Source of the DNA: Streptomycetaceae bacterium
GTDB taxonomy: Bacteria; Actinomycetota; Actinomycetes; Nanopelagicales; Nanopelagicaceae
Reading direction: 5' to 3'
Length of the DNA stretch: 64,000 bases
NCBI GenBank assembly: GCA_027483765.1
Contig: JAIXTW010000003.1
Span: forward strand, 124,001-188,000
In this document: piece after piece, positions 35,620-44,832 of the stretch
How the letters are laid out: each line of letters begins with the position of its first letter
How positions within the stretch are numbered: position 1 is the stretch's first letter
Position numbers and translations under genes: made by a program
Notes under the pieces: model-generated
Told to the model about the DNA's origin: nothing
Seen by the model: the letters and a program-made list of their open reading frames with translations, nothing else
The model's database searches: none

Positions 35620-36414
35620 ATGCTCTCTCATTTGCTTACCTTTGTTTTCTTCCTTTTAATTGGATTGGAAATTCGACAAGGGCTGGAAAAGCCTAGGGAT
35701 GCACTTCTTCCGGGAATCTGTGCGCTGGGCGGAATGCTGCTACCAGCAATTATCTTCATCTCTCTCAATCCAGGTTCGCCTGCTTGGGCGGTATCGATGC
35801 CCACCGACGTGGCACTCGCGCTGGCCGCACTCTCTCTGCTTGGGAAGCGAATAAAGCCTGATGTTCGATTTTTCTTACTAACGCTCGCCATCGCCGACGA
35901 CTTCTTCTCGTTGTTAGTAATTGGAATTTTCTTTAGATCCGAACTAAGCCTAGATAGTTTCGTTTATACCTTGGGCGCTGCACTTATTGGTTTCCTGCTG
36001 CCACTTCGGGCCCAGATGATAAGAGTTCTCTCTCCCATCGTTACCTTCATTGTCATTCCTTTATACATCGCAATTAATTTATTGGCTCAATTGGATTTCA
36101 CACAGGCAACATCTGTAGTTTCACTATCGCTCATAGTTTCTCGAGTAATCGGGAAAGTCCTGGGTATAACTATCACCGCTTGGTTGCTAGTCAAAATCAC
36201 TTCACTTACCTACCCAAGAAATGTTCGCCTCTACGACATTGTCGGTATCGGATTCTTATCTGGAATGGGGTTGACGGTTTCAATGGTGATTGCCGAAATC
36301 ACTGTGACATCTAATGTGGAGCTTAGCCAGATTCGAATGGGGCTGTTCATCGCAGCCCTGATTTCTGGCCTGCTCGGCTTACTCTGGCTTAAACGCTCTC
36401 CTGTCGCTCAATAG
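35620..36414 (+). CDS. short NhaA-type Na+/H+ antiporter
   Basis: A 264-residue protein against about 390 for NhaA. It carries the catalytic residues: Asp63 (MPTDVALALAALSLLG), the pair Asp93-Asp94 (LAIADDFFSLLVIGIFF), and Lys179 (VIGKVLGI), matching Asp133, Asp163-Asp164 and Lys300 in E. coli NhaA. The spacing from Asp63 to Asp93 is the same as in E. coli. The first helix is absent, and the region between Asp94 and Lys179 is about 51 residues shorter, roughly two helices. Upstream sequence is the TetR gene, so it is not a cut gene. Function is likely but altered, or inactive. I start at ATG 35620. Confidence 0.82.
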   Translation: MLSHLLTFVFFLLIGLEIRQGLEKPRDALLPGICALGGMLLPAIIFISLNPGSPAWAVSMPTDVALALAALSLLGKRIKPDVRFFLLTLAIADDFFSLLVIGIFFRSELSLDSFVYTLGAALIGFLLPLRAQMIRVLSPIVTFIVIPLYIAINLLAQLDFTQATSVVSLSLIVSRVIGKVLGITITAWLLVKITSLTYPRNVRLYDIVGIGFLSGMGLTVSMVIAEITVTSNVELSQIRMGLFIAALISGLLGLLWLKRSPVAQ

Positions 36415-37798
36415 TTTTTCGCGCAAGTAGACCGTATCCAACAGCACCAATTACCAGTGCGAAGAAGACTCCCAGGTTTGCATATGCCCAATCACCTTCT
36501 TTACCACCGAGTGGAGCTAAGAAATATCCCTGCCACGTGAGCCATCCGGCAAAACCATTGGTCACAAATCCCCACCCGACAATTGTCGCGATAACAAGTA
36601 CGCCGATAGATTTGAGATTCCAAGCACCGTATCTGCCACTCGTACGATAGAGGTCATCTTGGTGATAGCGATTGCGCAGCAATACATCCGTTACGAACAT
36701 GGCAGACCATGCCGCAATTGGCACACCAAGAGTGATGAGAAATCCCTGGAACGGATAGAAGAAATCATCGGCTACCCAGACAAAGTAAATAGCTCCAATA
36801 AACATAATGAAGGCATCAAGTGAAGCGGCTACGTGACGCTTGACCGGCACGCCTAAGGAGATCAAGGTGAGCCCAGATGAGTAAAGATTAAGAATCGCTC
36901 CACCTACTAGGCCCAAAATTGCAACAAGTGCAAAAATAATCAAATACCAGGTCGGCAAGATTGTCGTGAGTGCGCCAATCGGATCACTTGCAATAGCTCC
37001 CGCCAAATCTTCACTGCTAGCCGATAGCGCAGCACCAAAAATCACCAAGGTGACCGGGACTACCGAAGCGCCAAGCACGGTCCAGCCGATAACACTTCTA
37101 CTGGAAACTGATCGAGGTAAATACCGTGAATAGTCGGCGGCAGAATTCACCCAACCCAAACCAATTCCGGTCGCACCAAAAATTAAGGCTCCAATAAATC
37201 CCTGTGCGCTCCCCGGTTCCATCGACGTCACCACATCCCAGTTGACCTTACTGATGGTCAGAGCGATATAGACACCGGTCATAGCTATTGTAATGATGGT
37301 GAGGTATCGCTGAATTTTCATAATCACACTAAAGCCGAGCACTCCGGCTGAAACGGTTAAGGCCACTGAGAGTGCGAAACCAAGAATCATCGCGGTGTCA
37401 CGATCGAGTTGACCAACTCGGACGAAAACCGTTCCGGTAGCTAAGGTCGCTAACGAAACCAGAACTGTTTCCCAGCCGACGAAGATCAAATATGAGAGCA
37501 GCCCTGGAAATAGATTTCCCTTTACGCCAAATGCTGCTCTTGATAAGACCATGGTGGGCGCATTTGATTTCTTACCTGCTAACGAACTGACTCCTACAAG
37601 AAGAAACGATAGAACGGTCCCAAGAAAGGCTGCGATAGTGGCTTGCCAGAAAGAGATACCAAAGCCCAAGAAGAAGGAGCCATAGGAAAGGGCAAGGAGT
37701 GAAACATTGGCCCCACACCAAGGCCAGAAAAGTGATGACGCTTTACCACCACGTTCGCTCTCTTGGATGACATTGGTGCCATTGAGTTCTAGTTTCAT
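36389..37798 (-). CDS. NCS1-family cytosine/purine permease
   Basis: A 469-residue membrane protein with 12 helices, close to CodB-like permeases. Segments FGISFWQATIAAFLGTVLSF, TMVLSRAAFGVKGNLFPG, GLGWVNSAADYSRYLPR and NLYSSGL are typical of the nucleobase:cation symporter-1 family. It probably imports cytosine, purines or related nucleobases. It overlaps the short antiporter gene by 26 bases, antiparallel. No deaminase is adjacent. The next minus-strand gene (SDR) starts far from it. Confidence 0.9.
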   Translation of the reverse strand: MKLELNGTNVIQESERGGKASSLFWPWCGANVSLLALSYGSFFLGFGISFWQATIAAFLGTVLSFLLVGVSSLAGKKSNAPTMVLSRAAFGVKGNLFPGLLSYLIFVGWETVLVSLATLATGTVFVRVGQLDRDTAMILGFALSVALTVSAGVLGFSVIMKIQRYLTIITIAMTGVYIALTISKVNWDVVTSMEPGSAQGFIGALIFGATGIGLGWVNSAADYSRYLPRSVSSRSVIGWTVLGASVVPVTLVIFGAALSASSEDLAGAIASDPIGALTTILPTWYLIIFALVAILGLVGGAILNLYSSGLTLISLGVPVKRHVAASLDAFIMFIGAIYFVWVADDFFYPFQGFLITLGVPIAAWSAMFVTDVLLRNRYHQDDLYRTSGRYGAWNLKSIGVLVIATIVGWGFVTNGFAGWLTWQGYFLAPLGGKEGDWAYANLGVFFALVIGAVGYGLLARKTIERQESV

Positions 37799-37832
37799 GG
37801 CGGTGAGTTTAGATTAACTCAAGTAAATTTGC

Positions 37833-38663
37833 TCAGTCCAGGAAGAAATCGAGCAAGAAATCTTTAGTTCCGGGAACCACAGAGTACTTGTCAAGATCTG
37901 TAATTCCTTCAGATGCTAGTACTTCATCATCGACAAAGAAATTACCGGTGCACTCTTTCGAGTTGCGATTTAAAATAATGTAGGCGGTATCGGCAAGTAT
38001 TTCTGGTGTTCGACAGGCGGCGGTATCGACTCCTGGAATCATCGCTAGCGCTGCGGTATCAATTGCTGTACGTGGCCATAATGCATTGACTGCGATTCCG
38101 TCACGCTTAAACTCCTCAGCCATACCAAGTACGCACATACTCATTCCGTACTTCGCCATTGTGTATGCAACGTGATTCTTAAACCAGATTGGCTTCATAG
38201 ATAGAGGTGGCGAGAGGTTAAGAATGTGCGGGTTTCGTCCGGCATCGGCTGATTCACGTAGATGAGGAATGGCTGCTTGTGATGTAAGGAAAGTTCCACG
38301 TACATTGACATCAAACATCAAGTCAAAGCGCTTAGCTGGAGTATCTTCGGTGCGAGTGAGGTTGATAGCGCTGGCATTGTTAATCAAAATATCAATGCCA
38401 CCGAACTCTTTGGCCGCCTGTGCCACTGCATCTGCAATCGCACTTTCATCTCGTAGATCGCACTGTATCGGTAGCGCTGTGCCGCCGGCAGCGCGGATTT
38501 CATCAGCTGCTGTGTGAATTGTGCCGGGTAGCTTTGGATTTGGATCCGAAGTCTTTGCTGCAATCGCAATCTGAGCACCATCTGCAGCAGCACGCAGTGC
38601 AATCGCAAGTCCGATGCCACGAGAGCCTCCGGTAATGAAAATTCTTTTTCCTTGAAGTGACAT
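37833..38663 (-). CDS. SDR oxidoreductase, HSDL2-like
   Basis: A 276-residue classical short-chain dehydrogenase. Coenzyme motif TGGSRGIGLAIA at the N-terminus, INNASAIN for NNAG, catalytic Tyr-Lys in VAYTMAKYGMS, and a preceding Ser/Leu-Ser in ILNLSPPL. The end FFVDDEVLASEGITDLDKY is typical of the HSDL2 type. It lies ten bases downstream of the enoyl-CoA hydratase gene in the same direction, suggesting linked acyl metabolism. Substrate unknown. Confidence 0.9.
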   Translation of the reverse strand: MSLQGKRIFITGGSRGIGLAIALRAAADGAQIAIAAKTSDPNPKLPGTIHTAADEIRAAGGTALPIQCDLRDESAIADAVAQAAKEFGGIDILINNASAINLTRTEDTPAKRFDLMFDVNVRGTFLTSQAAIPHLRESADAGRNPHILNLSPPLSMKPIWFKNHVAYTMAKYGMSMCVLGMAEEFKRDGIAVNALWPRTAIDTAALAMIPGVDTAACRTPEILADTAYIILNRNSKECTGNFFVDDEVLASEGITDLDKYSVVPGTKDFLLDFFLD

Positions 38664-38673
38664 GACAGCTCCC

Positions 38674-39417
38674 TTATTTATTCTTCTTCGACATGAAATT
38701 CATAAATGCTTCGGCCGCTTCCTCTGATTGCAGTGCGAGTGCGAAGATCTGAAACTCTGCTTTCATCACTGCCGCAACTGCGTCGTGTTTACCAGCTTTC
38801 ATCAGCGCCTTGGTATTGATAATTGCTTGCGGAGGCTGCTTTCCAATCTTCGCTGCGATCTCCATCGCTTGTGCTTCCGGATCTGCGGTGATTGTTTCAA
38901 CCAGCCCCATCTCTCTAGCTTCATCGGCGGAAAAAGGATCTCCGGTTAAAAAGATTCGAGCCGCTCGCTGATATCCCACAAGTTCAGGAAAGAGCTTGGT
39001 GGCTCCAGCCTCTGGCACTAATCCGAGGGAGGTAAATGGCATGGAAAAGTTCGTATTAGGCGCCGCTATCACAATGTCGCAGTGCAGCAACATTGTTGTT
39101 CCCACCCCAACCGCATTCCCCTTCACTGCCGCAATCAGTGGCTTTGGAAATTCAAGCAAGGAAGCTAAAAAGCGTGCAACATCGGATGATTCTTCTGTCG
39201 GCGGATTAGCCATAAAGTCTTTAATGTCATTTCCAGCAGTGAAGTGATTGCCTTCGCTGGTAATGACAACCGTGCGCACTGCGAAATCTCCCGCAGCTTC
39301 ATTAAGAGCAGAAGTTAATCCCGCATACATCTCGCGAGTAATTGCATTCATTTTCTCAGGACGATTGAAACGAATTACTTGGGTCTGCCCAATTAAGGTA
39401 CTCGTGATTTCGCTCAT
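38674..39417 (-). CDS. enoyl-CoA hydratase/isomerase
   Basis: A 247-residue crotonase-family protein. The CoA oxyanion motif HFTAGNDIKDFMANP and GNAVGVGTTMLLHCDIVIAAP (two halves) are present, with MPFTSLGLVPEAGATKLFPELVG holding the second catalytic region. It hydrates or isomerises acyl-CoA, perhaps a degradation intermediate. It is co-directional with the SDR gene ten bases on. The ino1 terminator lies just upstream. Confidence 0.92.
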   Translation of the reverse strand: MSEITSTLIGQTQVIRFNRPEKMNAITREMYAGLTSALNEAAGDFAVRTVVITSEGNHFTAGNDIKDFMANPPTEESSDVARFLASLLEFPKPLIAAVKGNAVGVGTTMLLHCDIVIAAPNTNFSMPFTSLGLVPEAGATKLFPELVGYQRAARIFLTGDPFSADEAREMGLVETITADPEAQAMEIAAKIGKQPPQAIINTKALMKAGKHDAVAAVMKAEFQIFALALQSEEAAEAFMNFMSKKNK

Positions 39418-39451
39418 TGCTTTATCTTAAAGCGTGAGAACTAAGAAAGAG

Positions 39452-39485
39452 AACCCCGACCCGCGATTGCTCATGGGCCGGGGTT
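39452..39485 (-). terminator. intrinsic terminator after ino1
   Basis: AACCCCG (39452-39458, with further pairing of CCC and GGG) pairs with CGGGGTT (39479-39485). On the minus strand the stem is followed by CTCTTTCTTAG. It lies 14 bases after the ino1 stop and separates padR-ino1 from the enoyl-CoA hydratase gene. Confidence 0.8.
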
Positions 39486-39498
39486 GTAAACAGTGAGT

Positions 39499-40596
39499 CT
39501 AAGAAACTAGAACTCCGGAGATGAATTCTTCGACCGCAGCGTGAGCTTGTTCATCGGTATATTGAGTTGGTGGAGTCTTCATGAAGTATGAAGACGGGGC
39601 AAGGAGCGCTCCCCCAATCTTGCGATCTAGACCTAACTTGGCACAGCGCAGTGCATCGATGATGACTCCAGCTGAATTTGGAGAGTCCCAAACTTCTAGC
39701 TTGTACTCAAGGTTGAGTGGAACATCACCGAATGCACGTCCCTCTAAACGGACATAAGCCCATTTGCGGTCATCGAGCCATGGAATGTAATCAGATGGAC
39801 CGATATGAACATTCTTTGCGCCCATATCGTGATCTAGCTGGGAAGTAACCGAGTTGGTCTTGGAAATCTTCTTCGATTCAAGTCGATCGCGCTCGAGCAT
39901 ATTCTTGAAGTCCATGTTTCCACCAACATTTAATTGGTAGGTGCGATCTAGATGCACTCCGCGATCCTGGAACAACTTCGCCATAATTCGGTGCGTGATT
40001 GTTGCTCCAACTTGGCTCTTAATGTCATCGCCCACGATTGGCAGGCCGGCATCTTCAAACTTTTTTGCCCAGATTGGATCTGATGCAATAAATACAGGTA
40101 GCGCATTTACAAAAGCACAACCGGCATCAATAGCGCATTGGGCATAGAACTTAGCTGCTTCTTCAGAGCCAACAGGTAGATAGCAGATGAGGACGTCAAC
40201 TTCTTCTTCCTTCAGAGCTCCAACTACATCAACTGCGCTGGAGGTAGATTCGACAATTGTCTCCTTGTAATACTTTCCAAGTCCATCGTGGGTCACTCCA
40301 CGCTGAACAATGACGCCAGTTTTAGCAACATTTGAGAATTTGATGGTGTTGTTCTCACTCGCCCAAATGGCATCGGCTAGATCTAGCCCAACCTTCTTAG
40401 CATCTACATCAAAGGCTGCCACAAACTTAATATTATTGATGTGATAGTTCCCAATGACAGCATGCATAAGTCCAGGAATTTCCTGATCAATCGCAGCATC
40501 CTTGTAGTAGGTAACGCCTTGCACTAGCGAGTTGGCACAGTTTCCAACTCCAACAATCGCAACGCGAATGTCTCCGGTTTCGGTCTTTATCTTCAC
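39499..40596 (-). CDS. ino1: inositol-3-phosphate synthase, actinobacterial type
   Basis: A 365-residue enzyme making inositol 3-phosphate from glucose 6-phosphate, the first step to phosphatidylinositol and mycothiol. NAD motif [14 protein letters not shown], then [28 protein letters not shown]-like [21 protein letters not shown] and [12 protein letters not shown]. It follows padR with an ATGA overlap, the same pair as in other actinobacteria. PimB at 48 kb uses the inositol lipids that it supplies. Confidence 0.97.
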   Translation of the reverse strand: MKIKTETGDIRVAIVGVGNCANSLVQGVTYYKDAAIDQEIPGLMHAVIGNYHINNIKFVAAFDVDAKKVGLDLADAIWASENNTIKFSNVAKTGVIVQRGVTHDGLGKYYKETIVESTSSAVDVVGALKEEEVDVLICYLPVGSEEAAKFYAQCAIDAGCAFVNALPVFIASDPIWAKKFEDAGLPIVGDDIKSQVGATITHRIMAKLFQDRGVHLDRTYQLNVGGNMDFKNMLERDRLESKKISKTNSVTSQLDHDMGAKNVHIGPSDYIPWLDDRKWAYVRLEGRAFGDVPLNLEYKLEVWDSPNSAGVIIDALRCAKLGLDRKIGGALLAPSSYFMKTPPTQYTDEQAHAAVEEFISGVLVS

Positions 40597-41129
40597 TTAG
40601 TTTTCCCCTCGTTCTTAATCATTCCTTCTAGCCATGAAATCTCGCGCTCGAGTGATTCGAGTGAGAAGCGTCGCCACTCCTCGAGATATTTATCGATACC
40701 CAGAGCTTGCGATTGAAGATCAATACGCAGCGCGTCTGCCTTATCTTGAAGGCGACGCAAACGTCCCTCCAAAATTCTTACCCGGTTCATTGATGTCGTC
40801 GGACTAAAGAATGCAAAGCGCACTCCAAATCCTTCATCTTCCCAAGCATCAGATGTAACAGAACTATTCAATTCCGCGAATCGCTTGAGGCCTTTCTTGG
40901 TGATCGTGTAGACGATGCGGGTCCGGCGTGAACTCACACCTACCTCTTTCGCCTCAATAGTTTCGGCAATGACCATCCGCTTTAACTGCGGGTATAGGAC
41001 TGAAAATGAGAGAGCGCGGAACGGGCCAAAGATGGTCATCAGCCTTTTGCGTAGCTCATACCCATGAAGGGCAGATTCAGAGAGCAGGCCGAGTAGGGCG
41101 AACTCCAGCGATTGCGAGCGCGATTTCAT
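40593..41129 (-). CDS. PadR-family regulator, probably of ino1
   Basis: A 178-residue PadR protein: winged-helix N-terminal domain ([23 protein letters not shown] in two halves), [19 protein letters not shown] wing, and a C-terminal coiled-coil dimerisation segment (about 122-165, [19 protein letters not shown]). It is the first gene of a two-gene unit with ino1. It likely binds the inverted repeat 46-64 bases upstream of its own start. Effector unknown. Confidence 0.93.
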   Translation of the reverse strand: MKSRSQSLEFALLGLLSESALHGYELRKRLMTIFGPFRALSFSVLYPQLKRMVIAETIEAKEVGVSSRRTRIVYTITKKGLKRFAELNSSVTSDAWEDEGFGVRFAFFSPTTSMNRVRILEGRLRRLQDKADALRIDLQSQALGIDKYLEEWRRFSLESLEREISWLEGMIKNEGKTK

Positions 41130-41174
41130 CTCTGGCTCCCCCTCTGACCAACATTGATTGACTATAACGGCTGT

Positions 41175-41193
41175 ATATATCTACTCGATATAT
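41175..41193. promoter_or_regulatory. candidate PadR operator
   Basis: A perfect inverted repeat ATATATC (41175-41181), 5-base spacer, GATATAT (41187-41193). It lies in the space between divergent padR and the LysE gene. On the minus strand it sits just upstream of a -10-like TATAGT (41161-41166) at the distance of a -35 region, so a bound regulator would block padR-ino1 transcription. PadR sites elsewhere are often of similar AT-rich dyads. Not tested. Confidence 0.55.
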
Positions 41194-41261
41194 CTAGACG
41201 CTATTAAAGGTGAAATCGCTGAGATACGCAAATCGCCACACCGCCCGACTACCTTTAGCCG

Positions 41262-41903
41262 GTGATTCCAACGCGCATAGCCGAATATGTTGTAGCTGCA
41301 ATGGTCATCATTCTTGCCCCCGGACCAAGTGTTCTCTTTGTTATCGCGCGAGCGATTTCTTGGGGTCGAAAAGTTGCGGTGCTTACCGTGGCTGGAAATG
41401 TCTCAGGATCACTGGTCCTATCCTCATTAGTCGCCCTCGGCCTAGGCCCGATCCTGGCCCGCTCTAGCTTTGCCTACCTGGCGGTGCAATGGGGTGGTGG
41501 TCTCTATCTTATTTATCTCGGCATCGATGCCATCAGAAAGCGATCAGAACATGCGGCTGATATGACTAATCAAGGACCACTAGAACCACGAACGCTGCAA
41601 TGCATTCGAGATGGCTTCTGGGTGGGAGTCCTTAATCCCAAGGCGATCGTCTTCTTTGCCGCCGTCTTGCCTCAGTTTGTAGATATCGATGGCGGGCAGG
41701 TAACAGCGCAACTTCTCTTTATGGGCTTGGTCTTCTGTGTCTTAGCTTTTCTCTCTGACTCCACCTGGGGGTTGCTGGCAGGCACCGCCCGACAATGGCT
41801 GGCAACTGATGCCCGAAGGCTGAAAGCGTTGAGAGCAACTGGAGGCTTAGTAATGATTGTGCTTGGAATACTTGTGCTCATGAGCGCAGTTGTCGGTGCT
41901 TAG
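41262..41903 (+). CDS. LysE-family exporter
   Basis: A 213-residue membrane protein with about six helices. The LysE/RhtB motif APGPSVLFVIARAISWGRKVA near the N-terminus and GVLNPKAIVFFAAVLPQFV in the middle are clear. Such proteins export amino acids or homoserine lactone-like compounds. The substrate is unknown. It starts at GTG, divergent from padR. Confidence 0.9.
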   Translation: MIPTRIAEYVVAAMVIILAPGPSVLFVIARAISWGRKVAVLTVAGNVSGSLVLSSLVALGLGPILARSSFAYLAVQWGGGLYLIYLGIDAIRKRSEHAADMTNQGPLEPRTLQCIRDGFWVGVLNPKAIVFFAAVLPQFVDIDGGQVTAQLLFMGLVFCVLAFLSDSTWGLLAGTARQWLATDARRLKALRATGGLVMIVLGILVLMSAVVGA

Positions 41904-41918
41904 CGAGAGAATGTCGCC

Positions 41919-42617
41919 ATGATTAAACCTGACCAGCCCGCCCGCGACACCATCGCTCCATCTGATCTCACCTTTGGACTATCAACGTGTAAGCGATGCC
42001 TCTGGCTTAAATACTGGTTCAAGTTTGATATGAAGAAAGAGTTTCCGCTCGTTAAACCCTTGGCGGATTCACAAGAAGAACACTTCCGACGTGCATCGAT
42101 GCCAGATATTTCTTCCACACTTAAGCCAGGTGTAGTCAAGCAGTGGGGGCAATGGGTAAAGAGCGCGCCAATTAAAATCAATGGCTTTGAAACGCGATGG
42201 AAGATATTAGGAATCTACGACCTCTTAGGTCATTACGAAGATGGCACCGTCGGGATTATTGATTGCAAAGTCTCTGATTCTGAGCGCGATAACGGCCCAT
42301 TTTATGCACCGCAACTTGAGGCTTATGCCTACGCCCTTGAAAATCCAGATAAAGGTAAGCCTTTCCCGGTTTCATCCATGGGGCTTTTGATTTGGAAGTT
42401 AGCTGGCGTTACTGAAACCTCCATCAGCGAACTTGCCTCGCACTCACACGGTTTTGGAGTCAACCAACACTACGTGCCAGTTGAGCGTGATACTGAAAAA
42501 TTTAGCGCACTTTTAGAAGAGTTGATTTCTACTATCGAAGGTGGGATGCCCGATTCAGGCCCCGAATGCAATGTCTGTAACTATCTGATCAAACGTGCAG
42601 AGTTGCAGATTGATTAA
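41919..42617 (+). CDS. PD-(D/E)XK nuclease-like protein with Cas4-type cysteine pairs
   Basis: A 232-residue protein with PD-(D/E)XK features: Asp101 (LGIYDLLGHY), Asp115 and Lys117 (VGIIDCKVSD), and the RecB-family QLEAYAYAL motif (Gln132 to Tyr136). Cysteine pairs lie at both ends: CKRC (Cys24, Cys27) followed by LWLKYW, and CNVC (Cys217, Cys220). This arrangement suggests a Fe-S or zinc site joining the ends, as in Cas4 and AddB-like nucleases. No CRISPR or recombination gene is nearby, so this would be a stand-alone nuclease. It overlaps the convergent acyltransferase gene by four bases. Confidence 0.75.
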   Translation: MIKPDQPARDTIAPSDLTFGLSTCKRCLWLKYWFKFDMKKEFPLVKPLADSQEEHFRRASMPDISSTLKPGVVKQWGQWVKSAPIKINGFETRWKILGIYDLLGHYEDGTVGIIDCKVSDSERDNGPFYAPQLEAYAYALENPDKGKPFPVSSMGLLIWKLAGVTETSISELASHSHGFGVNQHYVPVERDTEKFSALLEELISTIEGGMPDSGPECNVCNYLIKRAELQID

Positions 42618-43315
42618 TCGTTCTCTTCGTTATCCTCTAATCGCGATTTAGATTTCTTAGCTTTCACCGCATAGGTATCTACATATTCTTGTCCAGAAAG
42701 TTGCTGGATTCGCTTCATGATTTGATCGGTGACTTCACGTAGATACTGAAGGTCCGTTGAATCACCCTCGAAGTACATAGGCTCACCAAATGTAATTCCC
42801 ACTCTCATCACCTTTGGAATAACTGTTCCAGTAGGTTGAATCTTGTCGGTATTAAACATCGCTATAGGAATTACTGGAGCACCTGATTCAATGGCAAGGC
42901 GGGCGATTCCGGTACGGCCCTTATAGAGACGACCATCTGGAGAACGTGTTCCTTCAGGATAGATGCCAAGTGAGTTTCCAGCGGATAAGACTTGTAGCCC
43001 AGTGATGAGAGCAGCTTCGCTCCGTCGTCCGCCAGAACGATCTACCGGAACTTGGCCCAGTGCGATAAAGGTTAACTTCTTGATGAAACCTTTGGGCCCA
43101 GGTGAGGTGAAGTACTCGCTCTTCGCCAAAAAGGTAACTTTGCGAGGAACTACAAGTGGCATAAAGATGGAATCGCTAAATGAAAGATGATTAGAGGCGA
43201 GAATGAGCGGTCCCGATACCGGTACATGGCGAAGGCCTTTCACTTTTGGCCTGAACAACAACATGAGAAATGGTGTTAGGAACGCACGAAGCGTTCCGTA
43301 AGGAAGGTTGTTCAC
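42614..43315 (-). CDS. PlsC-type 1-acylglycerol-3-phosphate acyltransferase
   Basis: A 233-residue lysophospholipid acyltransferase. Motif I is SNHLSFSDS (HxxxxD), motif III YPEGTRSPDGRL, motif IV APVIPIAMF. It transfers a fatty acyl group to make phosphatidic acid. In mycobacteria the related gene lies near the SRPBCC and FadD15 genes, as here. A second homologue is at 30819-31517. The C-terminal end is basic and acidic (KKSKSRLEDNEEND). Confidence 0.92.
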   Translation of the reverse strand: MNNLPYGTLRAFLTPFLMLLFRPKVKGLRHVPVSGPLILASNHLSFSDSIFMPLVVPRKVTFLAKSEYFTSPGPKGFIKKLTFIALGQVPVDRSGGRRSEAALITGLQVLSAGNSLGIYPEGTRSPDGRLYKGRTGIARLAIESGAPVIPIAMFNTDKIQPTGTVIPKVMRVGITFGEPMYFEGDSTDLQYLREVTDQIMKRIQQLSGQEYVDTYAVKAKKSKSRLEDNEEND

Positions 43316-43368
43316 GGCTGTAATTTACCGCGGATCTCTTCTATTGTGTAAATAATGATCATCGACCG

Positions 43369-44328
43369 CTAATTCCGCGCTAAATCTGCAACTCCAACGA
43401 GCCCTGCTTCATTGCCTAATTGTGCAGCGATGATTTCTGGATATGGGTGCACCCCGGCGTATGGCATGTATCTCTTCACGCTTTCGCGAATAGGGTTGAG
43501 CAGAATGTCTCCTGCATCTACAACTCCCCCGCCAATAACAACTGCTTGTGGATCCAAGACAATAGAGAGTGAAGCGATTCCCGCTCCTAGATAATCTCCT
43601 AGCGTTTGGAAAACTGCGAGTGCAAGTGCATCGCCTTCTCGCGCAGCTTCGGTAATTGCATTTCCCTTTAGGCCAGCAACTGTGCCATCACCTTTATCAA
43701 GAATTATTCGAACACTTTCGGAATCGCCATCTGACAATTGTTTTTCAATAGCTTCACGTGCATGGCGAAGCAATGCAGTTCCAGATCCATATTGTTCAAA
43801 GCATCCCAATGCACCACACCCACAAAGGGCCCCGTTAGGAATTACTCGAATATGACCAATCTCAGCTGCAACTCCAAATGAACCACGCATTAGCTTGCCC
43901 TCTGAAACGATGCCGCCGCCGATGCCGGTACCGACAGTAAGCATCAAAATGTTTTCTCTTCCGCGCCCGGCGCCGAATTTAAACTCACCCCATGCCGCCG
44001 CATTCCCATCATTTTCAATCACAACCGGCAATCCAATACGACTGGTGAGTTCCTGATCTAGATTGACTCCGTTCCAATCTGCAATATTCGGTGCCGCCAA
44101 AATTGTCTTTCGATCAGCAGAGATAAATCCTGCGACTGAGATTCCAACGGAGTCGACTGTGAACTCCTGGGCCAACTCGAGTGCGACATCAGCAATTGCT
44201 TGCGTTAACGCAACTCCGCCTTCGCGCGGGGTATCTCTGCGCGCTCTGTGAATAACCAGCCCAGATTCGTCAACAACTCCGCCGAGAACTTTTGTCCCAC
44301 CGATATCTATACCAATCGTGTAGCCCAT
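43369..44328 (-). CDS. ROK-family sugar kinase, glucokinase-like
   Basis: A 319-residue ROK kinase. The phosphate motif DIGGTKVLGGVVD is at the N-terminus. IENDGNAAAWGEF and the ATP motif GTGIGGGIV follow, and the zinc site is ALCGCGALGCFEQYGSG with the CxCGxxGCxE pattern. It phosphorylates glucose or a similar sugar. It lies one base from the SRPBCC gene stop, so the two are likely one transcript. Confidence 0.92.
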   Translation of the reverse strand: MGYTIGIDIGGTKVLGGVVDESGLVIHRARRDTPREGGVALTQAIADVALELAQEFTVDSVGISVAGFISADRKTILAAPNIADWNGVNLDQELTSRIGLPVVIENDGNAAAWGEFKFGAGRGRENILMLTVGTGIGGGIVSEGKLMRGSFGVAAEIGHIRVIPNGALCGCGALGCFEQYGSGTALLRHAREAIEKQLSDGDSESVRIILDKGDGTVAGLKGNAITEAAREGDALALAVFQTLGDYLGAGIASLSIVLDPQAVVIGGGVVDAGDILLNPIRESVKRYMPYAGVHPYPEIIAAQLGNEAGLVGVADLARN

Positions 44329-44763
44329 TTAAGAAACTCGCGCAGCTAATTCCTTTAGCGCCGCATCGATAGTCTGCTGCTGCGCCTTCGTAATCATCAT
44401 CGAAGGTACTGGCAGCGAGACAGCCACAGTAAGTTCGTAGGTAACTTGGGTAGAGTCTTCATCGAGTGATTTCAAGGTGTACACGCCATCCATCTGCGTC
44501 AAAAGGTCCGCTTCATCCATCGAAAAGGATAAGACCAGCGGTGCTGCACTCCAGTCGTAATCCAGAGTGACGCGATCTTTCATCATGCCGGCATCGATTG
44601 CGAGTTTGGCCTTAAGGGGTCTGTCCTGGTCATCACTTTCCAAAACTTCTGACTTCTTAATTGAACTCAGCCATTCGGGATACTTGGCGATATCAAATAG
44701 CGCCCTTTGAACGTCGGCCAGTGCGGCGTCGATGACTACGGTAGATGTGCTTTTCTCAGACAT
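44329..44763 (-). CDS. SRPBCC-fold (polyketide cyclase-like) protein
   Basis: A 144-residue START/SRPBCC-domain protein (Rv2185c-like). The pattern VVIDAALADVQRALFDIAKYPEWLSSIKKSEVLE is a typical N-terminal strand-helix-strand with Trp. Function unknown; the fold binds hydrophobic ligands. Its neighbour in the same direction is the ROK kinase, and the divergent acyl-CoA ligase starts 69 bases away, as in mycobacteria next to fadD15. Confidence 0.85.
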   Translation of the reverse strand: MSEKSTSTVVIDAALADVQRALFDIAKYPEWLSSIKKSEVLESDDQDRPLKAKLAIDAGMMKDRVTLDYDWSAAPLVLSFSMDEADLLTQMDGVYTLKSLDEDSTQVTYELTVAVSLPVPSMMITKAQQQTIDAALKELAARVS

Positions 44764-44832
44764 GAGTGAAGGCTACCAATTCTTGGCAGAGATACTTCCC
44801 TTTTTCATCGGGTCAGAGATAGCGTTAGCGCC

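Noticed and set aside
41919-42617. CRISPR-Cas locus around the Cas4-like gene
   Set aside because: I found no repeat-spacer array and no other cas gene in the flanking sequence.
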